A stretch of DNA of 57,072 bases. Source: Bordetella parapertussis (GTDB taxonomy: Bacteria; Pseudomonadota; Gammaproteobacteria; Burkholderiales; Burkholderiaceae_B). The position numbers and the translations under genes were made by a program. Shown piece after piece: positions 1-8,009 of this stretch. The notes under the pieces were generated by a model. That model did not search any database. It worked only from the letters and a program-made list of their open reading frames with translations, and had not been told where the DNA came from. The stretch spans positions 1 to 57,072 of the forward strand of contig CAMDEF010000022.1 in the NCBI GenBank assembly GCA_945895265.1, given 5' to 3'. The first letter of the stretch is position 1; each line of letters starts with the position of its first letter.

Positions 1-525
1 CACACTTTGGATGTCTCTTTGGCTTGGTAACCAGAGACTCCTCCAAAGAGCTAGTTTAATCAACTACTCTGCGGGGGGTTACCCCCAAACCATCACGATA
101 CGTGATCAAAAACACAACAAACACCATCACGTTCTCTGAACGCACTCACCGAGTCCTTATAGTGATTACGTGCGCACTGTCCTGAGTTAAAGCCAAGGCT
201 CGCCTGATCGAAATATCGGCAAGACGTTATTTGCTAAGAACTATTTACAGGATCGATTATGGCGCACAACTTCGCCATCACGCAAATGAATTAATGGCGT
301 AAGTGACGTGAAACGGTGTTTTAGGCTTGCAGCACTGTCTACAGATTGGGAGAAAACCAGTTAGTCTGCGTCTGTTTAATCTCAGACACAGCCAACTCGC
401 CCCACTACTACATTAGCAATACTGTTTTGTAGCGTCTTATGCTGTGAATTAACGTAACAACACTGTGCACGGCTCTGCTTTACGACAGCACAGCGTACAA
501 CAATGGTGTCAACGCTAACGAATAC
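1..525. other. Chromosomal flank without recognisable gene
   Basis: I see no convincing coding region, RNA gene or strong terminator in this stretch. It lies immediately beyond the outermost tRNA 3'-half relic (526-569), so it is probably the original chromosomal sequence that followed the tRNA gene before the elements inserted. Base composition is mixed, with no long repeats. Confidence 0.5.
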
Positions 526-569
526 TGGTGCCCCCCCGTGAGTCGAACACGGCACCAACGGATGATGAG
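526..569 (-). repeat. Outer relic of tRNA(CAU) 3' half (attachment-site scar A)
   Basis: Read on the minus strand this is the 3' half of a tRNA: anticodon loop, variable loop, T-arm (CCGTG-TTCGACT-CACGG), acceptor strand GGGGGGC, discriminator A and CCA. It matches the copy at 4353-4396 except for one change in the anticodon-loop/stem region (CTCATCATCC against CTCATAATCC). The match extends 4-5 bases past CCA. No 5' half lies beside it, so it cannot give a tRNA. I infer it is the 3' half displaced when an older element inserted, free to mutate since. Confidence 0.85.
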
Positions 570-595
570 AGCAGACAACCGAAGCTACTGAACAC

Positions 596-1414
596 TTAGC
601 GAGCCGGCAGCCCCCAAGTCGCTTGGTATTTTTTGTATTCGACCTCTGGAATCAATACATAAAGCGGACGTTTTTTGGGATCAAGCCAAGACATAATCTG
701 TTCGAGTTTAGAACTTTCCATCGCTGTGCAACCGAGTGTGACTCCGTTAGGTTGGCTCCACACATGCATGAACACACAACTCCCAAGACCCGGCTCGTTT
801 TTGGGATTTTGTTTGATCTCTAGTCCCTTTACGTACTGTTGATCACCTTTGTTGGTCAGGTCGAGGCGCATCGGCTCGGTGCTCCCCTTGATCGCCTCAA
901 GACCCACATTACGTGTGTCAACGATCGTGTTGTAGAGCGCCGAGCTGTTCACATCAATGCAGTAATGCGATGCTTCCATGCCTTGGTAGGGCATCCGAGT
1001 GTTAGCCGTTCGCGCATAGCCGAACGCCAAACCAAAATCAAATATTCCGGCAGGCGCCTTGCCGTCACCTTCGCGCTTCATGGCACCGGCAGACTCGGGG
1101 TGTAGGCCGCGCCCCCAAGCCATTCCATTTTTACCCAGAATGACCGGAACGGCTTGGAGTTTTAAAAGCCATTTGCCATCTACGCGTTCGTATGTTGAGA
1201 GCGTCCCTGTCTTGGCTCGCCATTCAGGCGCAGTCGCGATGACTAACTGTTGAGTACCCAAACGATCGATCAGCCGAACTGACGTGTTTGGCGCAACATC
1301 AACGAACCGATTGAGGTACGGGTCGCCCTTGTCTGGTAACGCAGTCTGCCCAGCAACCGCCGCGCCAACCAGGAGGCACGAAGCGGTTAGTGCGCTGAGT
1401 CGTCCACTACGCAA
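596..1414 (-). CDS. L,D-transpeptidase (YkuD-fold) family periplasmic protein
   Basis: A 272-aa protein with a hydrophobic N-terminal export signal (about residues 7-22) followed by a domain that resembles YkuD-type L,D-transpeptidases. The likely catalytic signature is H217 followed by G228-C229-T within VTLGCTAM, with a second Cys at 213 that could form a disulfide. Family members cross-link peptidoglycan peptides or attach proteins to them in the periplasm; the substrate here is unknown. The start is TTG at 1414 with an AGGA about 10 bases upstream; no better ATG is present near the signal peptide. It is the gene nearest the outer tRNA relic and stands alone on its strand. Confidence 0.7.
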   Translation of the reverse strand: MRSGRLSALTASCLLVGAAVAGQTALPDKGDPYLNRFVDVAPNTSVRLIDRLGTQQLVIATAPEWRAKTGTLSTYERVDGKWLLKLQAVPVILGKNGMAWGRGLHPESAGAMKREGDGKAPAGIFDFGLAFGYARTANTRMPYQGMEASHYCIDVNSSALYNTIVDTRNVGLEAIKGSTEPMRLDLTNKGDQQYVKGLEIKQNPKNEPGLGSCVFMHVWSQPNGVTLGCTAMESSKLEQIMSWLDPKKRPLYVLIPEVEYKKYQATWGLPAR

Positions 1415-1599
1415 AAGAGTTTATTCCTGTGAGGTTCGAAGACTCATGCCGCGAAGATTGGTCTCAATTTTTGAGAAGATCAACAACGGAGTTGCGGTTA
1501 AACACTTGGACTAGTTTACGTCGTAAGTCCCAGACTTTGTCGGTATTCTAAGGGACTAAGTGATCCAAGGGATATCTTGATTCGTTTTTCGTTGTACCA

Positions 1600-1854
1600 A
1601 TGAATATACGAATCGACGATCTGAATAAATTGCTCAATGATTGTTGCCTGCCATCTTCCGGGGCATATTCACCTAACTATAATCCGGGCGGACCTGGCAA
1701 TAATCCATCAAGTAATCCTGCTGGCCCATTTACCGTACCCAGCTCAGATCAAACAGTCAATATTACTAATAATCTAAAAGATGGCGCTTATGTAACTTAC
1801 GTTGAGATCGATGGTCCAGTAGCTAAAAATGCCTTGGGTCAACATCCACGGTAA
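1600..1854 (+). pseudogene. Hypothetical Gly/Pro/Asn-rich small protein, probably truncated
   Basis: An 84-aa frame with an N-terminal MNIRIDDLN, then a segment rich in Asn, Pro and Gly (about residues 25-50), then a short beta-rich stretch. I do not recognise the family. No clear ribosome binding site precedes the ATG. Its 3' end overlaps the 3' end of the opposing gene at 1823-2095 by 32 bases, and both appear cut off there, which suggests a deletion junction near 1840-1855. It could also be a fortuitous frame. Confidence 0.3.
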
Positions 1855-2095
1855 GCTTACGCTGCGTCTCGTAGATGTTCGTTGACCCAGACAGCTGGAA
1901 CGCAACCAGAATCGCAAAAAAACCAAAAATCGACGTAATAAAAATACTACTGACTTCGACGGACTCTTTGTTGAGTTTGCGCCTTACCGGTGTGCCATAA
2001 AGCCAACTCAAAACGAACACGATCACAACCGCGATTGTTAATCCTAGATAGATCCATCCAGACTGCAATAGCAACAAGCTCGTTTCTCGAGTCAT
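1823..2095 (-). pseudogene. Truncated DUF4239-like membrane protein
   Basis: A 90-aa remnant with two hydrophobic segments (about residues 13-33 and 50-68). It resembles the N-terminus of DUF4239/bestrophin-like membrane proteins, which are usually over 200 residues long. The typical family helix FGFFAILVAF...YETQR is present, then the frame ends abruptly at ...DVDPRHF. Its ATG overlaps the TGA of the upstream oxidase gene (ATGA), so the two were translationally coupled. I read it as the 5' part of a once longer gene whose remainder was lost in a deletion meeting the opposing frame at 1600-1854. Confidence 0.45.
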
Positions 2096-3894
2096 CGTGA
2101 GTTCAACTTTTGAGTGGTAACCTTGGCAGTGGAGTCTACATTTTGACTTTCACTTCCAACGCCATGATGAACGCGGAAGAGATTATCAGGATCATATTTA
2201 CGCTTGATCGATAGTAAACGTGCGTAATGAATTCCCCAAAACTCGCTTTGCCAGTTTTTTTCCGAAAAATCACCCTCGTTGGTGTAGGAACCTCCATCAG
2301 GCGTGGCTTTTTTGATGTGTACCATCGCCTGATTCACAGCATCAGCTTCGTTTTTTGCCCACAGCATATCCGGCTCATGTCCTGGCACCTTCGGATATTT
2401 ATATTGCACCCAGCTACCTAAGGTGAAAAAGCCAACGTTGTTAAAGACGACGGGATTCAAGGATGTCGTGATCTCTCTTGCACGAGCCTCTTGAGGCTCT
2501 CCAGCAAGGCCTTTGTTTGTTTGAAACAGTATCAAACTTGTTCTCGATGCATCAAAGATCGCTTTAGCAAGAACTTTTGAATGCTCGATAGACATGGATT
2601 TTAAGGGGACACCGCGCCCTTGATAATTAGCCCAGTAAGCACCGACCTCCACGTCATTGCCTTTCCACCAAAAGTATCCAGCTGGCGCTCCAGGTCTTGA
2701 ATCCATGATGACTCCATCACTTTTAGGATTCCATTTTTCTTTGAAAGGGACAACGCTGAACTTTAAATCGACCGAAAATTCTTTTGGCCTGCCTTTGAGT
2801 GGGGTAGTAAATTCATTCCAAACCTGCTGCGCCTGTTCAACGGTGAGATCCAAAAAAGCGGTTCCAACTTCTAGATGATTTTTCCCTTTTGGAAAAATCA
2901 CACCTTCGCCCCAACTACCGTTATTCAATGCAGCGGGCACAAAACTAACATAGCGGTGAATGAGCTCAAGATACGCTGCGTCGCTCGAGGCGGAGATCGT
3001 TCCAGAAATCCATCCGTCAGTTTTGGGCATCGGATGAGCAAGCAAGGTGATGCGGCTAACAATACCAAAAGTACCTCCACCACCACCACGCAAGGCCCAA
3101 AAGAGATCTTCGTTTTGGTGAGCATTGGCAATCAAAACTCGACCGTCAGCCACGACAACCTCAAGCTCTAAAACGCCCGCTGCACCACTACCGAATTTTT
3201 TGGAATAAGAACCAAAACCACCGCCTAACGCAAAGCCGCCACAGGCACCTACACTCGTGCACCCCCCACCCTGTACGTAACAGTTAGCCGCTGTTGCGAC
3301 TTGATAGGCTTCTAACCATCGATTTCCCGCTCTGACAGAGACCGCTTGAACAGGCTCAGTCGTTGGAGGGGCACCTTGAGGAAAAAAGCGTGGGTGGTGT
3401 GTCACACCACGATAGGGATGTGTCCAGACAAGCAGTGAGTCTGGCGCGCAGGATCGTCCAAAGTAATCATGCCCCGTACCTTTGACGGCTAATCGAATCT
3501 TATTCTGACGAGCAAAATTTACGGCGGCCACGATATCTTGAACTTTTTCTACTGCGACTGCATATGCACTGGGAGTAGAGTCCCATGCCTGATACATCCC
3601 CGTTGACTGTGTTGCACCCGCTTGCTCTTCGAGATACCAAGGATTTTTTAAATCTTCGTTCATCTCGCCCGCCTTCAGCGATGACCAAGGAGCGATAGGT
3701 TTGATCAGACGACCATCAACCGCCTCTTTCAATTGCTGCCAAGATGCCTCAGAAGGCCAAACACTTTGACCAGCGATCTTTACATTGCCAGGCGTCTGCG
3801 CCAACACCTCGGAGGATGAAAATACTAAGGCACTAGCTGCAAGCGCAGAGCCGTCTGAAATGAATTTTCGGCGTGAATAATTGGTATTTTTCAT
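2092..3894 (-). CDS. Tat-exported FAD-dependent oxidase (berberine-bridge-enzyme-like)
   Basis: A 600-aa protein with a twin-arginine signal (SRRKFISDG, residues 7-15, then a hydrophobic stretch and an AQ cleavage region), an FAD-binding PCMH domain (about 110-285) and a C-terminal BBE motif (YDPDNLFRVHHGV, near 575). KGTGHDYFG and VGACGGFALGGG are the sites where homologues attach FAD covalently through His and Cys; both residues are present, so bicovalent flavin is plausible. Such enzymes oxidise sugars, alcohols or alkaloid-like substrates in the periplasm; the substrate cannot be read here. It is coupled by an ATGA overlap to the truncated membrane protein downstream. Confidence 0.8.
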   Translation of the reverse strand: MKNTNYSRRKFISDGSALAASALVFSSSEVLAQTPGNVKIAGQSVWPSEASWQQLKEAVDGRLIKPIAPWSSLKAGEMNEDLKNPWYLEEQAGATQSTGMYQAWDSTPSAYAVAVEKVQDIVAAVNFARQNKIRLAVKGTGHDYFGRSCAPDSLLVWTHPYRGVTHHPRFFPQGAPPTTEPVQAVSVRAGNRWLEAYQVATAANCYVQGGGCTSVGACGGFALGGGFGSYSKKFGSGAAGVLELEVVVADGRVLIANAHQNEDLFWALRGGGGGTFGIVSRITLLAHPMPKTDGWISGTISASSDAAYLELIHRYVSFVPAALNNGSWGEGVIFPKGKNHLEVGTAFLDLTVEQAQQVWNEFTTPLKGRPKEFSVDLKFSVVPFKEKWNPKSDGVIMDSRPGAPAGYFWWKGNDVEVGAYWANYQGRGVPLKSMSIEHSKVLAKAIFDASRTSLILFQTNKGLAGEPQEARAREITTSLNPVVFNNVGFFTLGSWVQYKYPKVPGHEPDMLWAKNEADAVNQAMVHIKKATPDGGSYTNEGDFSEKNWQSEFWGIHYARLLSIKRKYDPDNLFRVHHGVGSESQNVDSTAKVTTQKLNSR

Positions 3895-4352
3895 ATTCAG
3901 AACTAGAGTCTATATATAGTCAGCCCATATTAGAACAAAACGATTGCATTCTGACCGTGGTAGTCAGTTCTCAAGCTATGAATGGCAAGGATTCTTGAAA
4001 GAGCACAACTGAGTCGTTAGCCCTAATAAAAACAAGCACTTACAAGAAGTGTGAAACTTTTGTGTAAGTAAAAGATCGTTATAAATCAAATGATTAGTCT
4101 ATAAAAACTACTACCACTCAATAGTTACTCACCCACGCGGATACACGACGAGCTGATGCTCAATCAGCGTGTGTGTTGTTACGTTGCGTTTTGTCGTCGC
4201 CATAGCTCGCAGTTCCGTGTGTTCAACAGCTGAAACTCGTTACAAAATAACAGTAACTCAGCGTAACTGGTGTGCAAGCTGTGTGCAAGTTGGATTTGAC
4301 AAGAAAAAAAGACTTGTTTTTTACGCAAGTCTTTGTTTCTAATACAAAATAC
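3895..4352. other. Intergenic stretch with direct repeats and a terminator
   Basis: No gene is supported here. Two direct copies of GTGTGCAAG at 4270-4278 and 4281-4289, 11 bases apart (one helical turn), lie about 65-80 bases from the tRNA 3' half. That is the geometry of integrase arm-type binding sites and may be a relic of the older element. The terminator at 4303-4334 is listed separately. The remainder is A+T-rich upstream sequence of the oxidase gene. Confidence 0.4.
4303..4334 (-). terminator. Rho-independent terminator downstream of the original tRNA(CAU)
   Basis: On the minus strand AAAGACTTG pairs with CAAGTCTTT across a 9-base A-rich loop, and a run of T follows. It lies 19 bases beyond the CCA end of the tRNA 3' half at 4353, so it was presumably the transcription end of the intact host tRNA gene before the element split it. 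Confidence 0.75.
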
Positions 4353-4396
4353 TGGTGCCCCCCCGTGAGTCGAACACGGCACCAACGGATTATGAG
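4353..4396 (-). repeat. 3' half of the disrupted host tRNA(CAU), element right junction (att core 4388-4396)
   Basis: On the minus strand this encodes CTCATAATCC, the variable loop, T-arm, acceptor strand GGGGGGC, A and CCA. GGGGGGC pairs perfectly over 7 bp with GCCCCCC of the 5' half at 18998-19040, so the two pieces once formed one intact, intronless tRNA with anticodon CAU. The only sequence shared by the two junctions is the 9-base core CTCATAATC (4388-4396 and 18998-19006), inside the anticodon loop and adjoining stem. Precise recombination between the cores would restore the gene. Confidence 0.9.
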
Positions 4397-4452
4397 ACGA
4401 TGTACTTAAAAAAAACCCAGTGTTTATGCGGGTTGCAGCGTGGTTTTTAAAC

Positions 4453-4474
4453 TTGTAGAAGCTTTTGTAGAAGC
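4453..4474 (+). repeat. Tandem TGTAGAAGC repeats, putative integrase arm-type sites (right end)
   Basis: TTGTAGAAGC occurs twice with a 12-base period (4453-4462 and 4465-4474), about 57 bases inside the core. The same nonamer pair occurs in the same orientation inside the other end of the element at 18903-18922. Paired repeats at both ends of an element, near the cores, are typical arm-type binding sites of tyrosine integrases. Confidence 0.6.
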
Positions 4475-4624
4475 AAAGCATCAATTTTTAATTGCTGCAG
4501 CATTACTTAAGTAATGCTCTTGAGGCTCTGTATTTTAGCTATGCCAGCCATGCAAACTCATATGGTACGGCAAAGTGTAATACAAAGGTTAAAACTCGGC
4601 GATTATGAATCGTTTGATGGAGTT

Positions 4625-4993
4625 TCAGTACTCACTTGTCAACATGCCTACCCACACCTCACCATTCCAGCAAGCGTACAAGCTGAGCTGGTCCAATGGA
4701 AAGTCCGTGTAGTCTAGTCCTTGCCAAGCAAGCACCACACCATTCCCATCTTCAATTTTAACGATGCCGCCTTCACCTTTGCGTGCGAACTTAAGGATAG
4801 TGAACGGGTTTTCGTTGAAATCTACGTCTACTAAATGCAAGCCGTACAGCTGTGCAAGCCAGTAGCACTCCGCAGCTTCTATCAAGTACTTTAAGCCATC
4901 TGTCAGAACGAATGATGGTAGCAAGCGGTAGTAATTCTCAGTGCCAATGAATTGGCTGAGATTGCTAAGCAGTTCAGTTTTGGACAGCTTCAT
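4625..4993 (-). CDS. DUF6876-like element accessory protein
   Basis: A 122-aa protein that I believe belongs to the DUF6876 type found on plasmids and integrative elements: an N-terminal FIGTENYYR segment, then LTDGLKYLIEAAECYWL (about residues 31-47), a central beta-rich part and a C-terminal ACWNGEVWVGM. No catalytic motif is visible and the function is unknown. Its ATG overlaps the stop of the preceding small gene by 4 bases (ATGA), and it is the last gene of a short minus-strand run (5651 to 4625), suggesting co-transcription with the two genes upstream. Confidence 0.6.
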   Translation of the reverse strand: MKLSKTELLSNLSQFIGTENYYRLLPSFVLTDGLKYLIEAAECYWLAQLYGLHLVDVDFNENPFTILKFARKGEGGIVKIEDGNGVVLAWQGLDYTDFPLDQLSLYACWNGEVWVGMLTSEY

Positions 4994-5148
4994 ATGGGTT
5001 TGGCAGCAACTTTGGCTAACGACTGCTGCGCCTTCTGCATCTTTAAGCGCAAAGCCGCTTCCTTCGCTCGTTTTTGAGCTGTTTTTGCTTGCAGCTTGAG
5101 CATGTTCACTTGCTGTGTAGCACCGTCTACAACTTCTTTTATACGCAT
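4990..5148 (-). CDS. Small basic, Lys/Gln/Ala-rich protein (52 aa)
   Basis: The frame is open further upstream, but the ATG at 5148 is preceded by AGGAGA seven bases away, which decides the start (MRIKEVVDG...). The product is 52 aa, predicted helical and strongly basic (KTAQKRAKEAALRLKMQKAQ), possibly nucleic-acid binding or a coiled coil. I do not recognise a family. It lies between the DUF6641-like gene (65-base gap) and the DUF6876-like gene (4-base overlap), so it is probably part of the same operon. Confidence 0.5.
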   Translation of the reverse strand: MRIKEVVDGATQQVNMLKLQAKTAQKRAKEAALRLKMQKAQQSLAKVAAKPI

Positions 5149-5213
5149 TCTGTTTCTCCTGCTGTATTTATGAATGTGTGTGCTGGCGCTTGAAACGTCA
5201 GCACACCAATTCA

Positions 5214-5651
5214 TCACTTGGTAAAGCCTTCGCGCAACTTGACGCTCACAGCTTCAATCTGTGCGTCAAGCTCGCCATCAAGTACAGCGGCATTTACTGC
5301 TTCAAGTGCCTCAATCAGTGCATCAGGGCTCGAGACTTCAATGGCAGTCTTACCTTTGGCAAGCTCAATCAGCTTTGCGCCATACCTAATAGCGATACAA
5401 CACTTACCGTTCTCAGATACAAACCACCAAGGCTTGATGCGCTTAGGTACAGCAACAGACACACGTTCACCGTCTGCATTTGTCAGCATCTTTTGTTTTG
5501 TTGGGGAATAGTTCTCACCCTTGCTTTGAGCACGTGCGAGTTGAATTTGCTCATGCACTTTGCTGCTCAACTTATGGCGACGTTGAACGATTGGTGGTTG
5601 ATGGATTGGTTTCTTAGCTGCTACTAGCTTGAGAGATGCAAGAGTTGCCAT
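5214..5651 (-). CDS. DUF6641-like element protein
   Basis: A 145-aa protein starting MATLASLKLVAAKKP and containing RRHKLSSKVHEQIQLA (about residues 24-39), VPKRIKPWWF and CIAIRYGAKLIELAKGKTAIEV (about 84-105). This layout is what I recall for DUF6641 proteins, common on proteobacterial plasmids and integrative elements, function unknown. AAAGGA lies well placed before the ATG at 5651. It is the first gene of a three-gene minus-strand run (with the 52-aa and DUF6876-like genes) and is divergent from the gene at 5788. Confidence 0.65.
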   Translation of the reverse strand: MATLASLKLVAAKKPIHQPPIVQRRHKLSSKVHEQIQLARAQSKGENYSPTKQKMLTNADGERVSVAVPKRIKPWWFVSENGKCCIAIRYGAKLIELAKGKTAIEVSSPDALIEALEAVNAAVLDGELDAQIEAVSVKLREGFTK

Positions 5652-5787
5652 TTGTGTTTCCTTTCAAAGTAATGTTGGAAACACAAATTTATTGTCGCTA
5701 CCTATACAGGACAACCAAAAAGATATGGACTGAATTGAACAGGTCTAAAAATTTCAGCTATTCATATCAGTGGAGCTAAATAAACAT

Positions 5788-6306
5788 ATGCAAAGACAGA
5801 ACGACAACCGCTTAGATAACTTGATTGCACTACCTCACAGCATGAATGTGCAATGGGTAGCGGTTGGTCATACACACATGCATACCTGCAACAAGACAGA
5901 GGCTCAAATAAACGCAATGCTCGTAGAAACACAAAAAACAGGTAGATTTTTTTCACGCAAGTTTGTTCAATTTTTTAACGGGCGAAAAGGCTTAGCAAAC
6001 AGCGCACACCCAAACAACCCTCTAATCATCAGTCATTTACATACAGGCAAACTAAACAACTCCAGCAGCACCATTCACTATCACTTTGCCTTTGGCAACA
6101 TACATGCGGATATAACAGAACAAGACATGATGACTGTGTTTACAGAACTATGGATAGACAAGGCAAATCAATCAGCAAAGAGCATATGGCTTCAAAAGGC
6201 TAACGACAACAATAAAGGCTGGATCACATACGGTCATCGCGAAAATCGAATTGGCACACACCTAGGCTTAGACATTCACTCAACTTTTATTCCCGCACAG
6301 GCGTAG
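5788..6306 (+). CDS. Hypothetical protein with HUH-like H-Y-H motif (possible Rep-related)
   Basis: 172 aa from the ATG at 5788, with a GGAG about 12 bases upstream; a GTG at 5770 in frame is an alternative start. It contains an N-terminal QWVAVGHTHMHTC segment, a basic middle (RFFSRKFVQFFNGRKG) and then TIHYHFAFGNI followed by FTELWIDKA and a GWITYGHRENRIGTH end. An H-hydrophobic-H pair followed by W...GW..Y elements recalls small rolling-circle/HUH replication proteins of elements, but no tyrosine nuclease helix is certain. The family call is a guess. It is divergent from the DUF6641-like gene. Confidence 0.4.
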   Translation: MQRQNDNRLDNLIALPHSMNVQWVAVGHTHMHTCNKTEAQINAMLVETQKTGRFFSRKFVQFFNGRKGLANSAHPNNPLIISHLHTGKLNNSSSTIHYHFAFGNIHADITEQDMMTVFTELWIDKANQSAKSIWLQKANDNNKGWITYGHRENRIGTHLGLDIHSTFIPAQA

Positions 6307-6483
6307 GCAAGTTAGAGCCTTTGCTCACTTGCTATTGCAATCAAGCTGCTTAGAAACAAGCAGTAATAGCATTGCTTTGTCTAAAAAACGAATGAAAGTG
6401 TGCGAAGCAATGTGAAAGAGTAAGCGACAGAACATTGCAGAAGCACAGCGAACAAGGGTTCGCTCACACAATGTAAATACAAG

Positions 6484-6651
6484 ATGTTCAAAACTCAATA
6501 CAAGACACGTAGCCCCTATGAAACATGGAACACATTAGGCATTTACAACAGTGAAGCAAACGCAATATCTAACGCATTACTAAAAAAGAAACGTGGCGCT
6601 TTAATAGTACGTGTTGTGGATAAACTTGGCGCTGTCTTGTACGTGAACTAG
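6484..6651 (+). CDS. Small element protein (55 aa)
   Basis: An ATG-initiated frame of 55 codons (MFKTQYKTRSPYETWNTLG..., ending RVVDKLGAVLYVN). The alternation of an aromatic-rich N-terminus, a central helix with EANAISNALLKKKRG and a C-terminal beta strand looks like a genuine compact fold. Similar short proteins accompany plasmid and integrative-element genes, as far as I recall; function unknown. Its stop codon overlaps the stop of the convergent 428-aa gene (6648-6651). No strong ribosome binding site is visible. Confidence 0.45.
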   Translation: MFKTQYKTRSPYETWNTLGIYNSEANAISNALLKKKRGALIVRVVDKLGAVLYVN

Positions 6652-7934
6652 CTTCGAGTGCGCCAGAACACTTTTTCTCGTATACCTTGCCATAACTCAC
6701 TGAACATAACGACATCATCAGTTCGTTTGTAATAGTTAGGCAGCAGTTCTTGAAAAAACATTTCAGGCTTGTCTGTATGGGACTCATTCAAAACCTTGTA
6801 GCCATCTTGCCATCCATCAGGAGCGTTAGATGTAATAGATAAGGAATGGAATGAATCTGCATAGCCTGAGAAGAACAAGTGTTGCTCTTGCAATATCTGG
6901 GGTTCTTTGCAGACCTCAACAATAGTACGCATCTTGTACACATATGCGATTGAATTTTCGTGATGCAACACATACCGCATGAAATCCAAGTGCTTACTGG
7001 GGTCAAGCTCTAGTCTTGAAAAATCAATAATGAATTGGCGACCATCCCGATTAACACCAGTAAACATTTTCGGCATTACGCTTTCTTTGTCGAGGAAGAC
7101 CCCAAACCAGTTCGAAAATTCCTGTATCAACACGCCACTAAAGTCATCTGGTGGAACAAAGGCTGTGCTTGTATGAATAACTTTCAAACCCTTGTAGCTA
7201 ACCTCTAGCCCCTCTCCACGAAATAAAGGTATGTAATTTCCGATTTCCTTCGCAGCAGGGTCGAAAGGGTCATTAGTGTTTGCGGCACTGACAGCGGCAA
7301 AATGCCCCACTTTGCCAATGGATGAACATTGCTCAGCGATACTTGCTACATTGTTAGGCAAAGCGGCTTCACGCTCAGGCCACCGTGCGGCACGTACGAC
7401 AATCCATTCGGGGCCAGTGTCGCCAACAAACCATATGCTAGGGTCAATGCTTGGATTGCTTTGCCAAGACATGATTTCCTTGCCATCCTTTTTTAAACTA
7501 TCCCGCACAACTTGAACGGCGAAGTCTTGCAACTCCCAATCAGTCATCACTATTTTTTCGTCTGTGATTAGCGCAACAGGGTCAACAGGTTTTTCAGTAC
7601 GTGCATCAAGCAAGCCCCAGCTTGGAATAACGCACTCCCAATCATCACCTTTGCGCTTCATGTACATCAGACATGCATGTCCGTTGCAGCCGTCAGCAAC
7701 AGAAAGCAAGCCTTCAATCGTTCCAGGAGGCAGCACCTCTTTGTCAATGTCTTCAACACGCACAAAGAACAATTGATTACCAAGACGAAATGAGAAATGC
7801 TCTAAGAATGGTGGGGTGAGAGAGGCTTTTAACCAATTAAGTGCACCTTGCCCTTGTGCTTGCAAGTGTGCCCCTGCTGCATTCCAACAGAATCCAAAGC
7901 CGTTGCTGAACTCAGCCATATGAATTTTGTGCAT
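6648..7934 (-). CDS. Unknown 428-aa protein downstream of hsdR
   Basis: I do not recognise this family. The protein is soluble, with no signal peptide or membrane segment, aromatic-rich, with an SVADGCNGHACLMYMKRKGDDWECV stretch near residues 88-112 and several beta-rich segments (GPEWIVVRAARWPERE; FSGVLIQEFSNWFGVFLD). No nuclease, helicase, kinase or methylase motif is evident. It follows hsdR on the same strand with a gap of about 75 bases, so it may be co-transcribed with the RM operon and act in restriction control, immunity or element biology. An alternative start is the Met at residue 6 (MAEFSNG). Confidence 0.55.
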   Translation of the reverse strand: MHKIHMAEFSNGFGFCWNAAGAHLQAQGQGALNWLKASLTPPFLEHFSFRLGNQLFFVRVEDIDKEVLPPGTIEGLLSVADGCNGHACLMYMKRKGDDWECVIPSWGLLDARTEKPVDPVALITDEKIVMTDWELQDFAVQVVRDSLKKDGKEIMSWQSNPSIDPSIWFVGDTGPEWIVVRAARWPEREAALPNNVASIAEQCSSIGKVGHFAAVSAANTNDPFDPAAKEIGNYIPLFRGEGLEVSYKGLKVIHTSTAFVPPDDFSGVLIQEFSNWFGVFLDKESVMPKMFTGVNRDGRQFIIDFSRLELDPSKHLDFMRYVLHHENSIAYVYKMRTIVEVCKEPQILQEQHLFFSGYADSFHSLSITSNAPDGWQDGYKVLNESHTDKPEMFFQELLPNYYKRTDDVVMFSELWQGIREKVFWRTRS

Positions 7935-8009
7935 AAATTAGCCTAACTCAACCATAACCTTCACAAAGACTTTGTAGGCAGATACTGAACAACGTCTTCA
8001 TTTAACAAA

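Larger units (their letters stand above)
561..4396. mobile_element. Putative older integrated segment (integrase lost), bounded by tRNA 3'-half direct repeats
   Basis: The segment is flanked by two 48/49-base direct repeats of the tRNA(CAU) 3' half (522-570 and 4349-4397). This is the usual signature of an element whose attP carries the tRNA 3' end and restores the gene on integration. The inner copy at 4353 would have been the functional restored end and is followed by its own rho-independent terminator; the outer copy is degenerate. No integrase remains inside, and two truncated-looking genes at about 1823-2095 suggest deletion. The genes carried are an L,D-transpeptidase-like protein and an FAD-linked oxidase. 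This is inference from the repeat structure only. Confidence 0.55.

Noticed and set aside
526..569. Functional tRNA at the outer relic
   Set aside because: Only the 3' half is present; there is no 5' acceptor strand or D-arm next to it and it carries a substitution in the anticodon region.
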